This document shows positions 23,801 to 36,840 of a stretch of 64,000 nucleotides of DNA, piece after piece. The stretch is from assembly GCF_000002995.4 (NCBI RefSeq), contig NW_025062476.1:4211001-4275000 (forward strand), given 5' to 3'. This stretch comes from Brugia malayi. Its lineage: Eukaryota; Nematoda; Chromadorea; Rhabditida; Onchocercidae. The notes under the pieces are model-generated. The model did not search any database. It worked only from the letters and a program-made list of their open reading frames with translations, and had not been told where the DNA came from. How positions within the stretch are numbered: position 1 is the first letter of the stretch; the number at the start of each line of letters is the position of its first letter. Position numbers and translations under genes: made by a program.

Positions 23801-24930
23801 TCCTAACCTAAAAACAAATGAAGTATTATAACATTGAAGATGAAATTTAAAACTGCTGAACAACCTGAGCAATGATTTTAAAAAGAAGATTTTAAAAATT
23901 CCTATTTAGAACAAATTGTTATTACTTTGGGACAGTTTTCTTTCGAGCTCATCAAAATATATTTTAGACAACTGCATCATAATAGCTAAAAGGTAAACAA
24001 CAAAATGCTAAAATTACAGTGTAAAAAAATTATGAGTTGGTTTTCATTCAACAGCTGTATTCTGTAAATTGTTGGATTATTTCACCACTTTTCACAAATA
24101 CTTTTTACAGAAACTGCTAAACTCACTAACAATAAGTTCAGCAACATAAAAAATATGACTTGCCTGATTTTCCTCATAAACAATTTCTTCTCCTTCCGGA
24201 TCATAAAACACATCGTAGGATTCGGAACAGTTCCATTCAATTAATTCAAGTTTCAGCTCGCGACATAATATTTTCACAGCTGTTGTTTTACCACTACCAG
24301 TGGGTCCGGTAAGCAGAAGTAATTTGCATGTACGACATCGTCCTTCTTTCTTTTGCATCCATCGTCTCAGCTAAAAAGCAACAGTAACAAACAGATATAT
24401 ACTATTGGGATGGAAAATATTCTGAAATTACAAAATACCGATTGTAATCATGTATGTAGCTTAATTCAATCATTATTGCTTATCTGATCAGATGTAAAAA
24501 TTCTATTATCTTCAGCACCTGAGCAGAAGCAAAATTGATTGCAAAATATAAAATAAGAATACCTCATCAATCTTTTTCGGATTTACAGCTAATTGTTCAA
24601 CATTTTGTAGAGGAAATCGATCGATTAGTGAACGAGTAGAGTCATCTTGATGTGAACTGCAAAGTGCTACTTCAGGATGCACCTTGATTTCTCCACAATT
24701 TACGGTCACGTTATCAACAGAAATACGTGAAGCACACTTTTTATTCTGAAGCTAAAATAAAATAGGCTTCGAATGAGCACGTTATCTTCCGCAATTTATT
24801 TCACGTTGAATAATCATAGTATTCCCATCAGTATTAAGTAGTAATTCTTGATTACCCTGTGATCCTTTATTGTTTGATTTGAATTGCTCGACGATTCAAA
24901 CGATGAACAAAACCAAGTGACTGACATCAT
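20889..24930 (-). CDS. hpr-17: RAD17 checkpoint clamp loader homologue
   Basis: RAD17 replaces RFC1 in the loader that places the 9-1-1 clamp on damaged DNA and triggers ATR signalling in the nucleus. Exons: 24930-24856, 24751-24563, 24370-24164, 23807-23701, 23392-23121, 22786-22651, 22390-22252, 22105-21956, 21687-21636, 21460-21340 and about 21117-20889. The model gives about 558 residues (human about 680). Visible motifs: VEQLAVNPKKIDE before the ATPase, Walker A GPTGSGKTTAVKIL, a Walker-B-like VILVEQLPNVFYQD where human RAD17 has VEDLPN, the sensor-region NGDIRTAIHNLQL, then FHALGK-like YHSLGKLLYAKR and a degenerate C-terminal domain. The tail is acidic. ATG 24930 lies 17 bases after a TTGCAG acceptor. 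The third intron begins GCAAGT, a GC-AG intron. The last acceptor is ambiguous: 21117 and 21096 both keep phase. The symbol follows the C. elegans orthologue. Confidence 0.9.
22508..22594 (-). pseudogene. Decayed duplicate of RAD17 exon, contains stops
   Basis: Inside the intron between RAD17 exons 22786-22651 and 22390-22252 lies a copy of the start of the downstream exon, offset by 209 bases. Aligned without gaps, the core matches at about 41 of 48 positions. The exon reads WKKAEGKLKIALRK and the copy reads WNKA-stop-GKLKIELRK. The copy is flanked by a possible acceptor (TTTTCTTGAG) and a good donor (CAG/GTATTG), giving 87 bases. If included in mRNA it would introduce a stop, so it is either a dead tandem exon or a poison exon. 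Confidence 0.75.
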
Positions 24931-25046
24931 TTGTCTCTTCCCAAAATCTGCAATATGCGTATTTTCCCTCTTTACAAATTCTAAGCAAAAGTACTAAACT
25001 AAGATATCAAAACCTTTTTTCCTTTTTCTAATTTTTTTACTCTCCC

Positions 25047-25080
<34 letters not shown>

Positions 25081-26947
25081 AGAAATATAAGTCAAAGTTG
25101 AGCAGATATTCTAAAATTCCCACTTTCATTTCTATGCGCTTCACAAGCCACAACATATGAATTTGAGAGAAAGAGAAAGGAGCAAAGGAAATTCTATTCA
25201 AAATATGCATTTCTTTACAAATCTAATGTTACTAGATAGTAATAGATCAAAAAAAAAAAAAACAATAGACTAATTATGAAATACTTACAATTTTCAAAAT
25301 ATTTTAAATCGTTTCACAATCATAGTATACTATTCTGAGGTTTGCTACCAGCCAATATATATTTGAAAACACTGCAACACGAAACAACGAATTTCCTTTT
25401 TTTTTCTTTGTTACTTGTTCTCTATTAATCTCGTTTGTTGAAAATTTTAAATATAAGCAGAATAAATGGAAAGTAAGAGGTAAAAATTTGTGCATATCTT
25501 TTCAAAGAAATATCTATTATGCAATTTCATACGCTACCATTTGCAACTAACAATTACGAATAAATGAGGTAATAGGTTGATTAATTGATTACATTGTAAC
25601 CTGAGTATGTATATCACATGTAAGCCTATGATTAAAGTGAAAATGTGCATGCATGAATGCATATTTTGGTATTTTAACTGATAAAATTTGTAATCTGATA
25701 AAATTTTGAAATAATATATGCCTAGCATATTTGAATGGAATTAGCAAAAACAATAAATACATACAAATAGCTCCTGTGAACATTAACATAACAACGTATA
25801 GAAAATCAAATCATTGAAATAAATGTGAAAATGCAAAAATAGAGTTAAACATCCTGGAGCCGTACATTTGCTCGTATCTTTTTTCAATATAAAATACCAG
25901 AGTTTTTGAAAAGGGAAAATGGTAATCAAAATGATCAATATAGAAATGAATCACAGCATGAATGTAACAAAATTCCTGGATTCTATAATGAACAATTCTT
26001 ATAGAAATGATCATTTCTAATTCCATAATGGAAAGAAATTTAAAGCCTAAATCGTGAAGCTATAGAAAAGTGGAATATGCACTGAATTAAAACAAATTGC
26101 AAAAGATCTAAACTATTCATATTAGGGATTAGAGAAAAGAAATCCAGGAATTGTTAAAACAACAATCAAAACATCCTAATTTACGATTAAACTATGCTCT
26201 AAATATCATCATAATACTAAAACAATTTAAAAGATTTCACAAAAAAAAAAAAAAAAATGCCAGACTAGGCATTATCACAGTTTCGATAGCAAATAGTGGG
26301 ACCGTTTGATGTTTGGCAAAATTCAATGCCATAATTAAGACATTTTTCATAATTAAGTAAAACTATAAGAAGTATCATTACCATATATACAAAAAAAGTT
26401 TCAGTCAACTGAAAATGTAATACCAATACAAAATCAGTGATAAAAAAGAATATTCATCGAATCACCGATATAAAAAACCTGTTGATTTTTCCCCTATCAC
26501 TCTCACTTATGTGCTGACTTATTCAGAATAACTTTGAAAGGGGAGAGAGAAAAAAAAGACAAATTCATAAATTTGATGCCCAAGTTCAGAAGGTTAGAAG
26601 AGTTGGAAAGTTTGCCTATTCTTTCTTTTTTTACGAAAAGTAAAGTGGATGCAATTTAAACTAACTTAGAAATTTTAATTTGGACTGGATAAAAAAATAA
26701 CATGACCTGCAAGATTGCGAATTTATAATTCATCAAAGGCCAGATATGTTTAGGAGATGAATAACAAATATAGATTAAACAACAAACGAGACCTAAGCAG
26801 AACTTGATATCATAACTAAATAACCCTTTGCAAATACCACTGAAATTGAAAATGCAAAAAGAAAAGAAAAAAAAAGAGAGAGAGAAGGGACATCAAAAAC
26901 TGTTGCATGTAACAAACCATATATAGGAAGAAAATCGTTGCATATTA
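24931..26947. other. Intergenic between TCF19-like gene and RAD17
   Basis: Two kilobases between the stop codon of the TCF19-like gene and the RAD17 start on the same strand. It includes a 17-base RAD17 leader behind TTGCAG and an A run of about 30 bases at 25048-25077. I see no further exon. The 3' UTR of the TCF19-like gene lies at the upper end. Confidence 0.55.
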
Positions 26948-29900
26948 TCAGCTTGTTTTGTTTAATTCCCTACAACCACAATTGAAATCATCAGAATTAC
27001 CAACTGTTACACCATGTTCTGTTACACATTCCATATGATACCATCGGCAGCAATAATCACATTGCACCTATAGAATTATACCATCATTGTTGCAATACAA
27101 CTAAATCAAATAAAATCGATCAACTGCAATTAAAATTTTCGATAAAAATTTTTTAAATTGATTTTTCGAAATGGTTAAAAGAAAAAAAAAACCACTAAAT
27201 CTCCATTAACTATAACAGCAATATCTAAATATGATTGTTTAGTTCATAAAGCAGGACACGAAATGTTACTTTTAGTAAATCTTTTGATAACTAAAAATTC
27301 TTTGTAATGCTTTATGTTGCTTTTTTCTAGACTTTTAAATTACTCCCCGGCTCTGTGAATATAAATCCTTCACGTTATCTGGTAAGTGCTAATTCTGATT
27401 AAAATTCATTCAAATTTTGGTATGAATCAATTTTGGTAAATGTTCAAAGTTTAATTTTAAATATTGGAGGCAAATTCACACAAAATTACATATTAGAAAT
27501 ACAAATAATTTAATAAACTTAATAATTAATACATACCCAAACAACACTTTCACTTTGTGGTTTTTTACAACCTGACCTAGCATCACACTGTTTTTCTGGA
27601 TCATGATATGTCCATTCATCAAATACTATTGGAGCATGTGCTGCTGGTAATGGAGTAACCACTGGTTTCATCTTTTCCCACTCAACACTACTCGTTTCCA
27701 ATGACAATTCTGCAACAAGCAAACATTTCCTCTTTAAATAGGAATTGTTAGAAATTAGAATGAATCCAACCTGATTAATAAAATTAGAAATTACCTCAGT
27801 GACCCAATCTTCTGACATTAAAGAACTTCGTAACACAGACCTTTTTAAAAATTCCCCCCCCCCCCCCCCAAAAAAAAAAACCAAGCATTGATGATTTCGT
27901 TCCCATATGATATAAGCTTTTTTTTTTTAATAAATTCGAAACAAATATTTCGAAATAAAGACTTTCAAATCATTCAAATTTCGAAAAAAAAGTGGTAAAT
28001 AATGAAAGAAAACAAAATTATGTGATTTGAACAAAAAAGAAATATGATTTAATTGAAAGCAATCATTTTGGTGCTTGACCTGGTTAACAGATTTGAACAA
28101 GTAAAGAAAACCCGAAGATAAAGTGTTTTATTTGTTTCTTTATTAAGTGCAGAAAAGAAAAAGAAAACAACACAACAATCGGCGACACGTACACCAATGG
28201 TATATCCATTATCCTATCGTAAATGTCAGTTTCAGATTTTCAAAAAAAAAAACACTTCCAGTTAGATTTAAAATTGCAACTATCATTTTACAATTTTAAA
28301 GCAAATCGTTACTAGTGAAAAAGAAATAAAATAAAATTCACCAATAATAAAAAGAGATGGATATTTGGATACACCACTGAAACACACAATCAATCACACA
28401 TATAACTAAAAAAAAAAAATCACCCGCACTGTGACTTACCACTTTCGCTGGATGATGATCGCTTTTTCTTTTTACGTCCTTTCTTTCGAATATTTGCAGA
28501 AGAGGTAGCAATTCCTTTATGTGATTGCTTCCGTGGTATTTTGCTTAATGAACGTGATTGACGATTTGTTTTATTCATTTTTTTCTTGCTTACACCACCA
28601 CCATCACCGGAAGTGTGTCCAATTTTGCGTTGTGATGTGGCACCCCACGTTCTTCGGATTGGAGAAGATGATGAAGAACTCATAAATGATGAATTGCTAC
28701 TTTCATTATCAAACTCTGGTAATGCCTGTCTCTTCTTCATCATATTAAGAGCTCTTTCGATCTTTTCAGCTGCTGATATACCTGGTTGATCTTTTGGTAG
28801 AATTTGTAGTTTCTTTAAATCTTTTCTCCTTTCTTTTTTATCATTTTCAGAATCAGAACTACTGTTATCGCTACTAGAAGACTTCTTTTTCTTCTTTTTT
28901 ACTGTTACTTTCTTCTTTGTAGTGGTTATATTTTCCGAACTTAGATAATCTTTTTTTGGTCGACCACGTTTCCGTCCAATACCACTATCAGAATCAATTG
29001 CTTTCGAAGAAGTTACGCTTTTTGTTAACGAAGCGTTCTTTGCTTTCGTAATATTCTTTTGTTGTTGCTTCTTTTTTGTAGGTTTTTCTGAGCCACTTGA
29101 ATCACTTTTACAGCTTCTATTATCAATATCATCATCTTCATCATGTGTGTATACCTTCCTGAAATTAACACTTATATCTTCCTCTATTTCTTCATATATT
29201 CTTTTTATTAATCATATTATCCTAATCATTTCGAAATTTAATATATTGTAGTGAAAGTTAAGTCTCTTATGCACAATACAGTAACTGTGCTAAGAGGACT
29301 GATATTAGTTAAGTCAGACACACCATTAATTTTAATAATTTAATACCAGCAGAGGTAAGTTTTGACTGAAGTCGAAAGATTAATAAGGAGATTCAAAACA
29401 TTTTTCGCCTTTATAATCCAATGTTATTAAGAAGAATCCTTAGAAGTCCATGCAAAGAGCAAAATTTTTTCTTTCTTTTTGGCTACAAAACTTAAATAGA
29501 AATCTGACATTCCCTGTTCAAGTAAATTGAAAAAGAAGCAAGATTATTTCAATGAACTGAATAAACCATATTTTTTATTAATTATTAAAAATGACCTTGT
29601 TTGTGTTGGCATTGTGATTTTGTTAGTACTCTTCCTTGCAAGATGATGCCATGCCACTTCAGTTAAATCATTCAATAACATAGCTACCTAAACAAAAAGA
29701 AAATGAAATGATTTATGGTTAGGAATTTCTTGCAAACAAATAATCTGTACAAGTTTTCTTGTCATATATTTTTCAGCCTCAAAATATAAATCATTCTCTC
29801 AGTTATAATTTACAAATTATTATCACTTTCACTCGGTATATCAAATGCACCTCTTTATGCTAAATATTCGGAATACATTTAATGATGAAATAAAAAAAAA

Positions 29901-32900
29901 TACCAGTCAATTTATAATCTTAACTTTCTATTTGACTTTAAAACAATGCATCCACTAATCGTTACTGTGGATAGTTCTTTGTCATATTCATAATATGTAA
30001 CATGAAAAATTCATCTATCATATCAATGGAAATATAGATACCTCATTATTTTTGCGTCGTCTTTTCGGTGCAACTTTTTGTTCCAATACAACAGGTGTTT
30101 GAGTGGGTGAACAGGATGAATCCGAATGACCATGCCCACGTCCTACAAACATTACTGTGACATGAACACATTAATATTTTACTAAAAGTATAAAATGAAA
30201 TTCCGGAAAGAAAACATTTTACTTATATATATATATTAATTAAATCACGTGAATACCTAATCGAATAAGACTATTCCATCCCAAAAAAAAAAAAAAAGCA
30301 TAACATACAGGTTTCAGCAGAAAATTTAATAATAAAAAAAATGTGAAGTTTTAGAGAAAAATAAATGAAGATGGTCACAAACTTTTTGGTGATTGATGGG
30401 GTGGTGAACATAATGTTTCAGATAGCTTTGGTTCCTCTGCAGTAAGAATGTCTTGCTTAACGGTTGATGCAGTGGGTAATTCAGAAGAACTGGATGCTGG
30501 TGTAGATACACGCCTTGGTGGGCCACAATCTTCTAACAAATCTTCCGTTAACTCTTCCAAACCAGACAATCGACTATTCCGTTCAGCATTTTCTAGAAGT
30601 CAGTTTAGTAATTAAAAATATGATAAAGCTATCCATATGTAGCCATTCAAAAAAAAAAAAAAAGAACATAATGTTGGATGGACATATCACATTTAAAATG
30701 TGGCGAATTATATCATACAAAAAAAAAATATTTGAAATTTCGTATTTTTAAAAAAAACAAGTTACTAGAGAATATTGATAAAAACCAATTACAAATGTAC
30801 CTCTTTGTAACACTTCCATGGGTTTTTCTTGTGTCATAACTGAAGATGCTATAGGTGACACCGGCATTTGAGAAAGTGCAGTAGATGGTACAGATCCAGC
30901 TGCTGTTGAAGTTACTGCACCCATGTTCATAGCGGTCATGGAAGTTGGTGCGACATTTGAAACTGTGAAAATACCACTACAGGTGCTTACTGCAGCAGAA
31001 ATTCTATTATTATTAAACCTTCTTTCGCTACCTGGTACTGCCGTTGCTGTTGATTTTGTTAGAGTTGGACCTTGAACTTGCGTTGCAGTTTGCGCCTGAA
31101 TTTGGGTTGCAGTTTGAGCCTGAACTTGAGTTGGAGCATGAATAGCTGTTATTGATGATTGTGATAGTTGGGATGATACTGCTGCTGCTGCTGTTGTTGC
31201 TGCTCGTTGAATACCAACGGTTGATACAGCAGCACCAAACATAGCTGCTGCTGTTTGTTGTTGTTGATTTTTTGGTGGACTTGGCACCGAACTATCACAT
31301 TCCATACGTTTTACACAATCAATAGCTGATGGAGTAGCAATTACCTGAGCCGGAGAACAATCTGTCGTTAATCTTGAAGTCCTTTGCGCATCGATTATTC
31401 GAGAATTTGTTGAATAATGATGTTGACGTGTAGCTGTTGTACCACTATTTCGAGTAGTCGGAATGTTTCCTGTAGCAGAAGCTGGAACTCTAGCTGAACG
31501 TGATACCGGTGCATGATGCGCTAAAGACTGTAATAATTGATTGCTCTGTGCATTGATATTTTGGTTAACAACTCCAGCTGATTGATCAATGATTGGCGCA
31601 ATTGTGGTTGTCGATCGTTGAGAGCATGAACCTGTAACAGCAGCAGAAGCCGCCATTTGAAATGTAATGTTCGAAGTTATCCTTGGCGAAGATACTCTCT
31701 CTGATACAACAGCACGCAGTCGATTATCACCAGTTGTTCCCATAAAAGATGAATTGTCAGCAGTAATTTGCGCATTTGCACCCATCCATGCCGCATTGGT
31801 CAATTGACCATACTGCTGGAAAACATCTACTCTACATGATTTAATATATGAAAATATTTCAGTTACTTAAAATTCTACTGTTTTAAAAGTATTTGCTGAA
31901 TATTAAATTTTAAAAATGATAAACTTACGGCAGCAGTAGCTGCAACAGCTTCTACTTGTTTCTGTTGTTCTAGTTGATGATGCTGAAAATGCTGAGCAGC
32001 TGTGGATGATTGCGATGGCCAAGGATTTTGAGGCCACAGTGAGTGTAAATATGCGGAACTGAGCTGAGGAAAAGCTGCTTGATAATAACCAGGAAACCTT
32101 TGCAAATTATAAAACGGAGCTGCTGCTGCTGCAGCACTAGCTGTAGCCGGATTCTGCCATGAAGTGGCCAATTCCATTGCTGGATTAGCCAAAGGTAATC
32201 GAGATGTTGCTGTATGCAAATTCTTTCCATCACCAACAAACATCTATAATGATGTAGAAGATGAAGATATCATTATTTCAGAAAAGAGTGAGGTAAACAT
32301 GAAAAATTTGAATATAGAATATTTTACAATTTTAAAAAATTTCTTAGTATCTATTCCACTTAAACTTATGCACTTTAACCATAAAATAATTTTCATAAAC
32401 ATTGCCATCCATCTATAACTAACTATTTAAATCATCAACCACTTTATAGTAAATATCCATTGATGATAAAACTGATCTAAATTGAGCTTCTTTCTCTTCT
32501 ACCTATGCTCTTTTCCACTAGACAAAAAGGAAATTGAGCAAAAGTAAATAGAAATAACTTACCTGGGATAAATCCTGTCGTGCATTGCCCATAATTGTTA
32601 TAGGACGTCTACGATCATTCAATCGATGAGCTGGCGCTTCTTCAAACTAAAATCAGAAAACTCTAAAACTTTGAGCATAACATTTTAAGATAATTAGCAT
32701 TTTGAAAAAATTATATCTCATCATTTTCCATTTACTGCAATATTTTTTTTCAAGATGATACGACATGATTTGCTAGTCTTAGAGCTTATTTTTAATTCAT
32801 TAATTTTTCGTAAACAACACAATCAACTCATCATATTTGCTGAAATTAAAAAAGCAATAAACAAACAACAAATGTAAATTCTGCAGAAGTCTGCGGTCCA

Positions 32901-33941
32901 TAGCAACCGGGTTTAATAGCTGCACCATTTACATGTCCAAATTTGATTACATCACCCTGCTGCAACTCAGCTTCACCTGATACCTGAAGATTTTTGAAAT
33001 GAGCAAATAAAGTGTGATCTAATTATAATTATAAAAAAATAAATATCAATAAGAAATTACTACAATTATAAAAATTACTAACCCTAAAATCATTGACATA
33101 AGTGCCATTAAGGGAATGATCTTTTATAAAACATGCATAACGATCACGTTTTGCTTTTACAAATATTGTTGTATGTTCTCTTGAGATCATATTACTGAAA
33201 AATATATATTAATGCATTATCTATCTATATAAAATATTGTTGAAATATCTATAGTAAAGAACTCTTGTTAAAAGATTGAAATATGAATAAATTAACAACA
33301 ATATTTTTAAGTCATAGAGTGATATGTCGGCATAAGAATCGGAATTATGTGATAAACAAAACTGATTCAGCATTAGTGAAATTTAAATTAGTTAATTTCC
33401 TAGGCTTTCTAAGAATGCTTTCTTAATTCAATTTTTTTTTTTTTGAAGCCTGAACAAACTATATTTTTTAAAAAATCTGAGTATTTGGATACCTATGCAC
33501 TTGTGAAATTAGGACAACGTCAACTAAATCAGGATTCCTCCCAATTTTCGTCGTTTGGTACCTGAAATATTTGATATAAACACCTGATAAGTAGAAAATT
33601 GAAACAATCAAAGTGATATAGTGACAAACGACATTTTTTAAGTAATAATAATACAGTAAGAATATTAATAATGAAATAAAATTGTCACATAAGCTTTTTA
33701 TCTCAATGTCATCGACTCGAAATCTGAGCTAAGACCATATCTAAATCATAAGTGCTTCATTTTATTTCTTCAAAAGAGAATGAAGCAATAAGTAGCGTTC
33801 TAGGTTCTAGATCAGAATTCATTCATAACAGCTTAAATACAAATGCAATGAAATTAAAACTTACAAAAGTACCGTATCATCTGGTAACAACGACTGCGAA
33901 CTTTGACTGACATGTAAACGACGCAGTTGATAGATTGTCAT
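26948..33941 (-). CDS. FHA + AT-hook + PHD protein, TCF19-like
   Basis: Thirteen exons in phase give 1066 residues: 33941-33865, 33561-33493, 33194-33083, 32983-32870, 32646-32563, 32243-31929, 31815-30801, 30592-30383, 30142-30042, 29687-29596, 29158-28440, 27709-27537, 27067-26948. An N-terminal FHA domain (about residues 20-125) carries KIGRNPDLVDVVL, ISREH and DHSLNGTYVN, the phosphothreonine-binding residues. A long Gln/Ala/Ser/Thr-rich low-complexity region follows (about 155-620). Then comes a Lys/Ser-rich region with an AT hook (GRKRGRPKKDYL, near 792). A C-terminal PHD finger (about 1010-1062) has ligands C-x5-C, VQCDYCCRWYHMEC and NCGC, eight in C4HC3 order. Vertebrate TCF19 has the same FHA, GRP-type hook and PHD order but only about 345 residues. 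A nuclear role as a reader of phospho-proteins, DNA and histone tails is inferred. The ATG lies 69 bases after a TTTTTTTAG acceptor. Confidence 0.85.
27854..27880. repeat. C16-A11 homopolymer pair in intron
   Basis: A run of 16 C followed directly by 11 A, lying 145 bases upstream of the PHD exon of the TCF19-like gene in transcript sense. The pre-mRNA would read U11 then G16. This is exceptional in such AT-rich DNA and could form a G-quadruplex or be a length-variable tract. Confidence 0.9.
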
Positions 33942-34633
33942 TTTTACATAATTCTTCGATGGGATAATAGGAAATTATCTTACAAGGTAGTCCGATAAAT
34001 TTCCTTTTTGCTAAAAAAAGATTCAAAATATTCAGAACACTTTCTTGCAATTCCAATACAATTCTTTTTTTTTTTTTGTAAATCAAATTCTTTATAATTT
34101 ACAGTTATTTAGTGCAAGAATAATAATAATATATAATGAAGAATAATTGAAATAAAAATAATTGAATTTTTTCATTCCTATGCAATTAGCAGAAATAATT
34201 TTACCTCTAAAATTTTAAACAATATATCAGCCTATTTTGCACTTTCTATCTTCAAAAAGAAGAAAATATATCGCACTAGAAAAAAAAAAACAAAAACTTT
34301 AGAAATTTTGTGAACATTATAAGAATAATTCCTAGAAAAAAAAAAAAAAAAAAAACAGCAAAAAAATAAAAATATAATTTAAAAAAAGGTAAAATAACTT
34401 ACTGCAAAAAAAAATGATGAGCTTTTATATTGTTTGCTGTTGAATCAGTTGACACAATAATGACAAAAAATAAAAATAAAATATACACTAGTAAGAGACG
34501 GTGCAAAATTATGTTGATAAATGAAACAATAAATGATGAAGGCGCATCACCAAATGCAAGCGCCCCACGTTATTGTTGTCGTCTTTTTCTTTTTTCCATT
34601 CGATGTACAAACAAATAAAGTGCTAACTGCTAA

Positions 34634-34655
34634 CTGCTGCTGCTGCTGCTGCTGT
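34634..34655. repeat. (CTG)n trinucleotide repeat
   Basis: About seven CTG units, preceded by two TGCTAAC copies, in non-coding DNA roughly 0.7 kb upstream of the TCF19-like start codon. Confidence 0.85.
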
Positions 34656-36566
34656 TAGTCTGGAATTATTTTTCTTTTCTTTTTTTTATTTTTTTTAAAT
34701 AATATATTTTACTTATATGAAAAAATGGACGAAATGATATATCAACAATGAAATATAGATGAGAACTGTCACTATCAAAATGAACCATTTATATATTATC
34801 GAAAGTCTTTCTAGTTATCAGCTTAGATAGTGTAAAAAACAAGTATTTCTTTGCAATACTTAAAAAAGAATAAATCTTTATTATTTTATATCTCAAACTT
34901 TTTATCATTTCTCATTTTATAATTTAACTCATTCATTCAACAATATACTTATGCTAATTCTCTTTTTTTTTTCATAATTAATTAATTAATTAATTTAAAC
35001 TAATGAAGCAAATATAGAAGTGTTGCAGTAGGTACAATAAATTTCTAATCAATAACAGCTGTAAGTTAAGAGAAAGAAACCGTATATGAAAACAATGCTG
35101 ATTTGAGCAAAGACCAATTTCATGATTTAAGTATCAACAATATGTATCAAATTATGCTCTTTTCCAATTATATAGATGTATGTAGCAAAAAAAAAAAAAA
35201 GAAAAAAATTTGATTTTAAGATTGAAAATTACATTTCTGGTTTAATTTTAAAATCAATTCAATTACAATAGTTTTCTCATTCATATCTTATTCGATCTAA
35301 AACCGAGAATGGTAGAAGGAGCGTTCCGAAATGACACTAACAACAATTCCAATTTTACACATTTAAGAGAATTAGCAAAAAAGAAAAATCAATTTTTAAC
35401 ACTTCCGCATTGTTAATTTTTTTTTCTTTGTTTTTAAAAGTAAAGGAAAAAATGTTAAAATAAATGAAAGTAAATTGAATTACAAAGTTACAAAATTCAT
35501 TCAGTCAAATTTTATATGAATTGAAAAATTACAAGACAAATCAAAGAAGCATTTCAAGCAAAAAAAGCAAATGATATACTGAAAATTCAGGAACGATTGA
35601 TATTTTCCCTATTGTTATGCTTTATTATCGTTTATAGCATGCGGTACCATTCATCATTCACTGTCTCTTCTAATAAATTGAATTTCATCTAATTTGAATT
35701 TCACCTATCCTACAAATACCACATGGTACCATATATCATTAGCAATTCCCAAGTACCACAATTACTGGAATGTAAAGTAGCGCATAGCTTACTTTAAGCA
35801 AATAAGAATTAAATGAGTAAGAAAAGAAGCACATGGCAATATAGGATTTGATTAATTATGTGCATTCAAACAAATTAAATAAAATGTAAATTGTTGACCT
35901 GTTATCTCTCACTCTTCCCGTTCAATTGTAAGCAAACAAAAAAAGATTGAAATTAGTGAAATTGTTAGTATTGTTCACTAATTTTAGACAGTATTATCAG
36001 TAGTAATTTAGCAATTTGTTTCGCTTTGCATTGCAAAAATTATAAACCGTTTTCAGAATGATCTAAAAATTGAATTCATTCCCAACAATCAATAAATTTT
36101 AGTTGCAATCAATAAATTTCAGCTGCATTATTGTTTTCTTTTTTTTATCAAATGAAAAAGTAAAATATAAATTGAAACAAAAAAAAAAAAAGCCAAGCAG
36201 AATAATACCTCCTCCCAATGATCGAGTGTATTCAAAAATGAAACTATAAAGTGACTGAAGAAATGAATAGCAATTTTGGTTTCATTAGCAGAAGTTATCA
36301 TCAATAAGTAAGCAAATAAAATTATTGGGAAAAGTTTAAGTAATGAAATAATCAATTAGTATACTCATATACTCAAGAATGATATGATGAATAAGTATGG
36401 GTAAATGTAGGTGGGTAAATGTAAAGTGGGTAACAACAGTATCTGTAATGAAGGTCCTTTAAATTCATCCTATTTTCTTCCAAACCAACATTGAAATGCT
36501 GCTGTTGCTACCGCTGCAACGTTGAAAAATAATCAATACTTCAATGTGTCTCCTTGCTCTGTTTCA

Positions 36567-36619
36567 CCTTCCCTTCTCTCCTTCTCTCCTTCTCCCTTTC
36601 TCTCTCTCTCTCCCTTTCA
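36567..36619. repeat. CT-rich microsatellite
   Basis: An interrupted CT/CCTT tract ending in CTTTCAG, which resembles a splice acceptor. The downstream sequence stays open for about 100 codons in one frame, but I could not attach it to any gene. Confidence 0.8.
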
Positions 36620-36790
36620 GAGTACAATTATCGGAAAAATGTTGAAGTGTTGGGTCGATCAATGCTCATAGATCACCGAGAATCGCAAATGTATACAATG
36701 CCGAAGTTATTTATTTGTTTATTTACTCTTTTATCAATTTATCTTGAAATTTCAAATTTTAAAATGGTAGGACAAAAGACAGAGATGGAA

Positions 36791-36803
36791 CTCTTTCTTT
36801 CTT

Positions 36804-36840
<37 letters not shown>
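36791..36840. repeat. (CTTT)n(CT)n microsatellite
   Basis: Four to five CTTT units run into about fourteen CT units, without recognisable coding content. It would be highly length-variable. Confidence 0.9.

Noticed and set aside
35766..35777. TGGAATGTAAAG, identical to the first 12 bases of miR-1
   Set aside because: The rest of the mature sequence does not match and no complementary star arm lies upstream, so no hairpin precursor forms.
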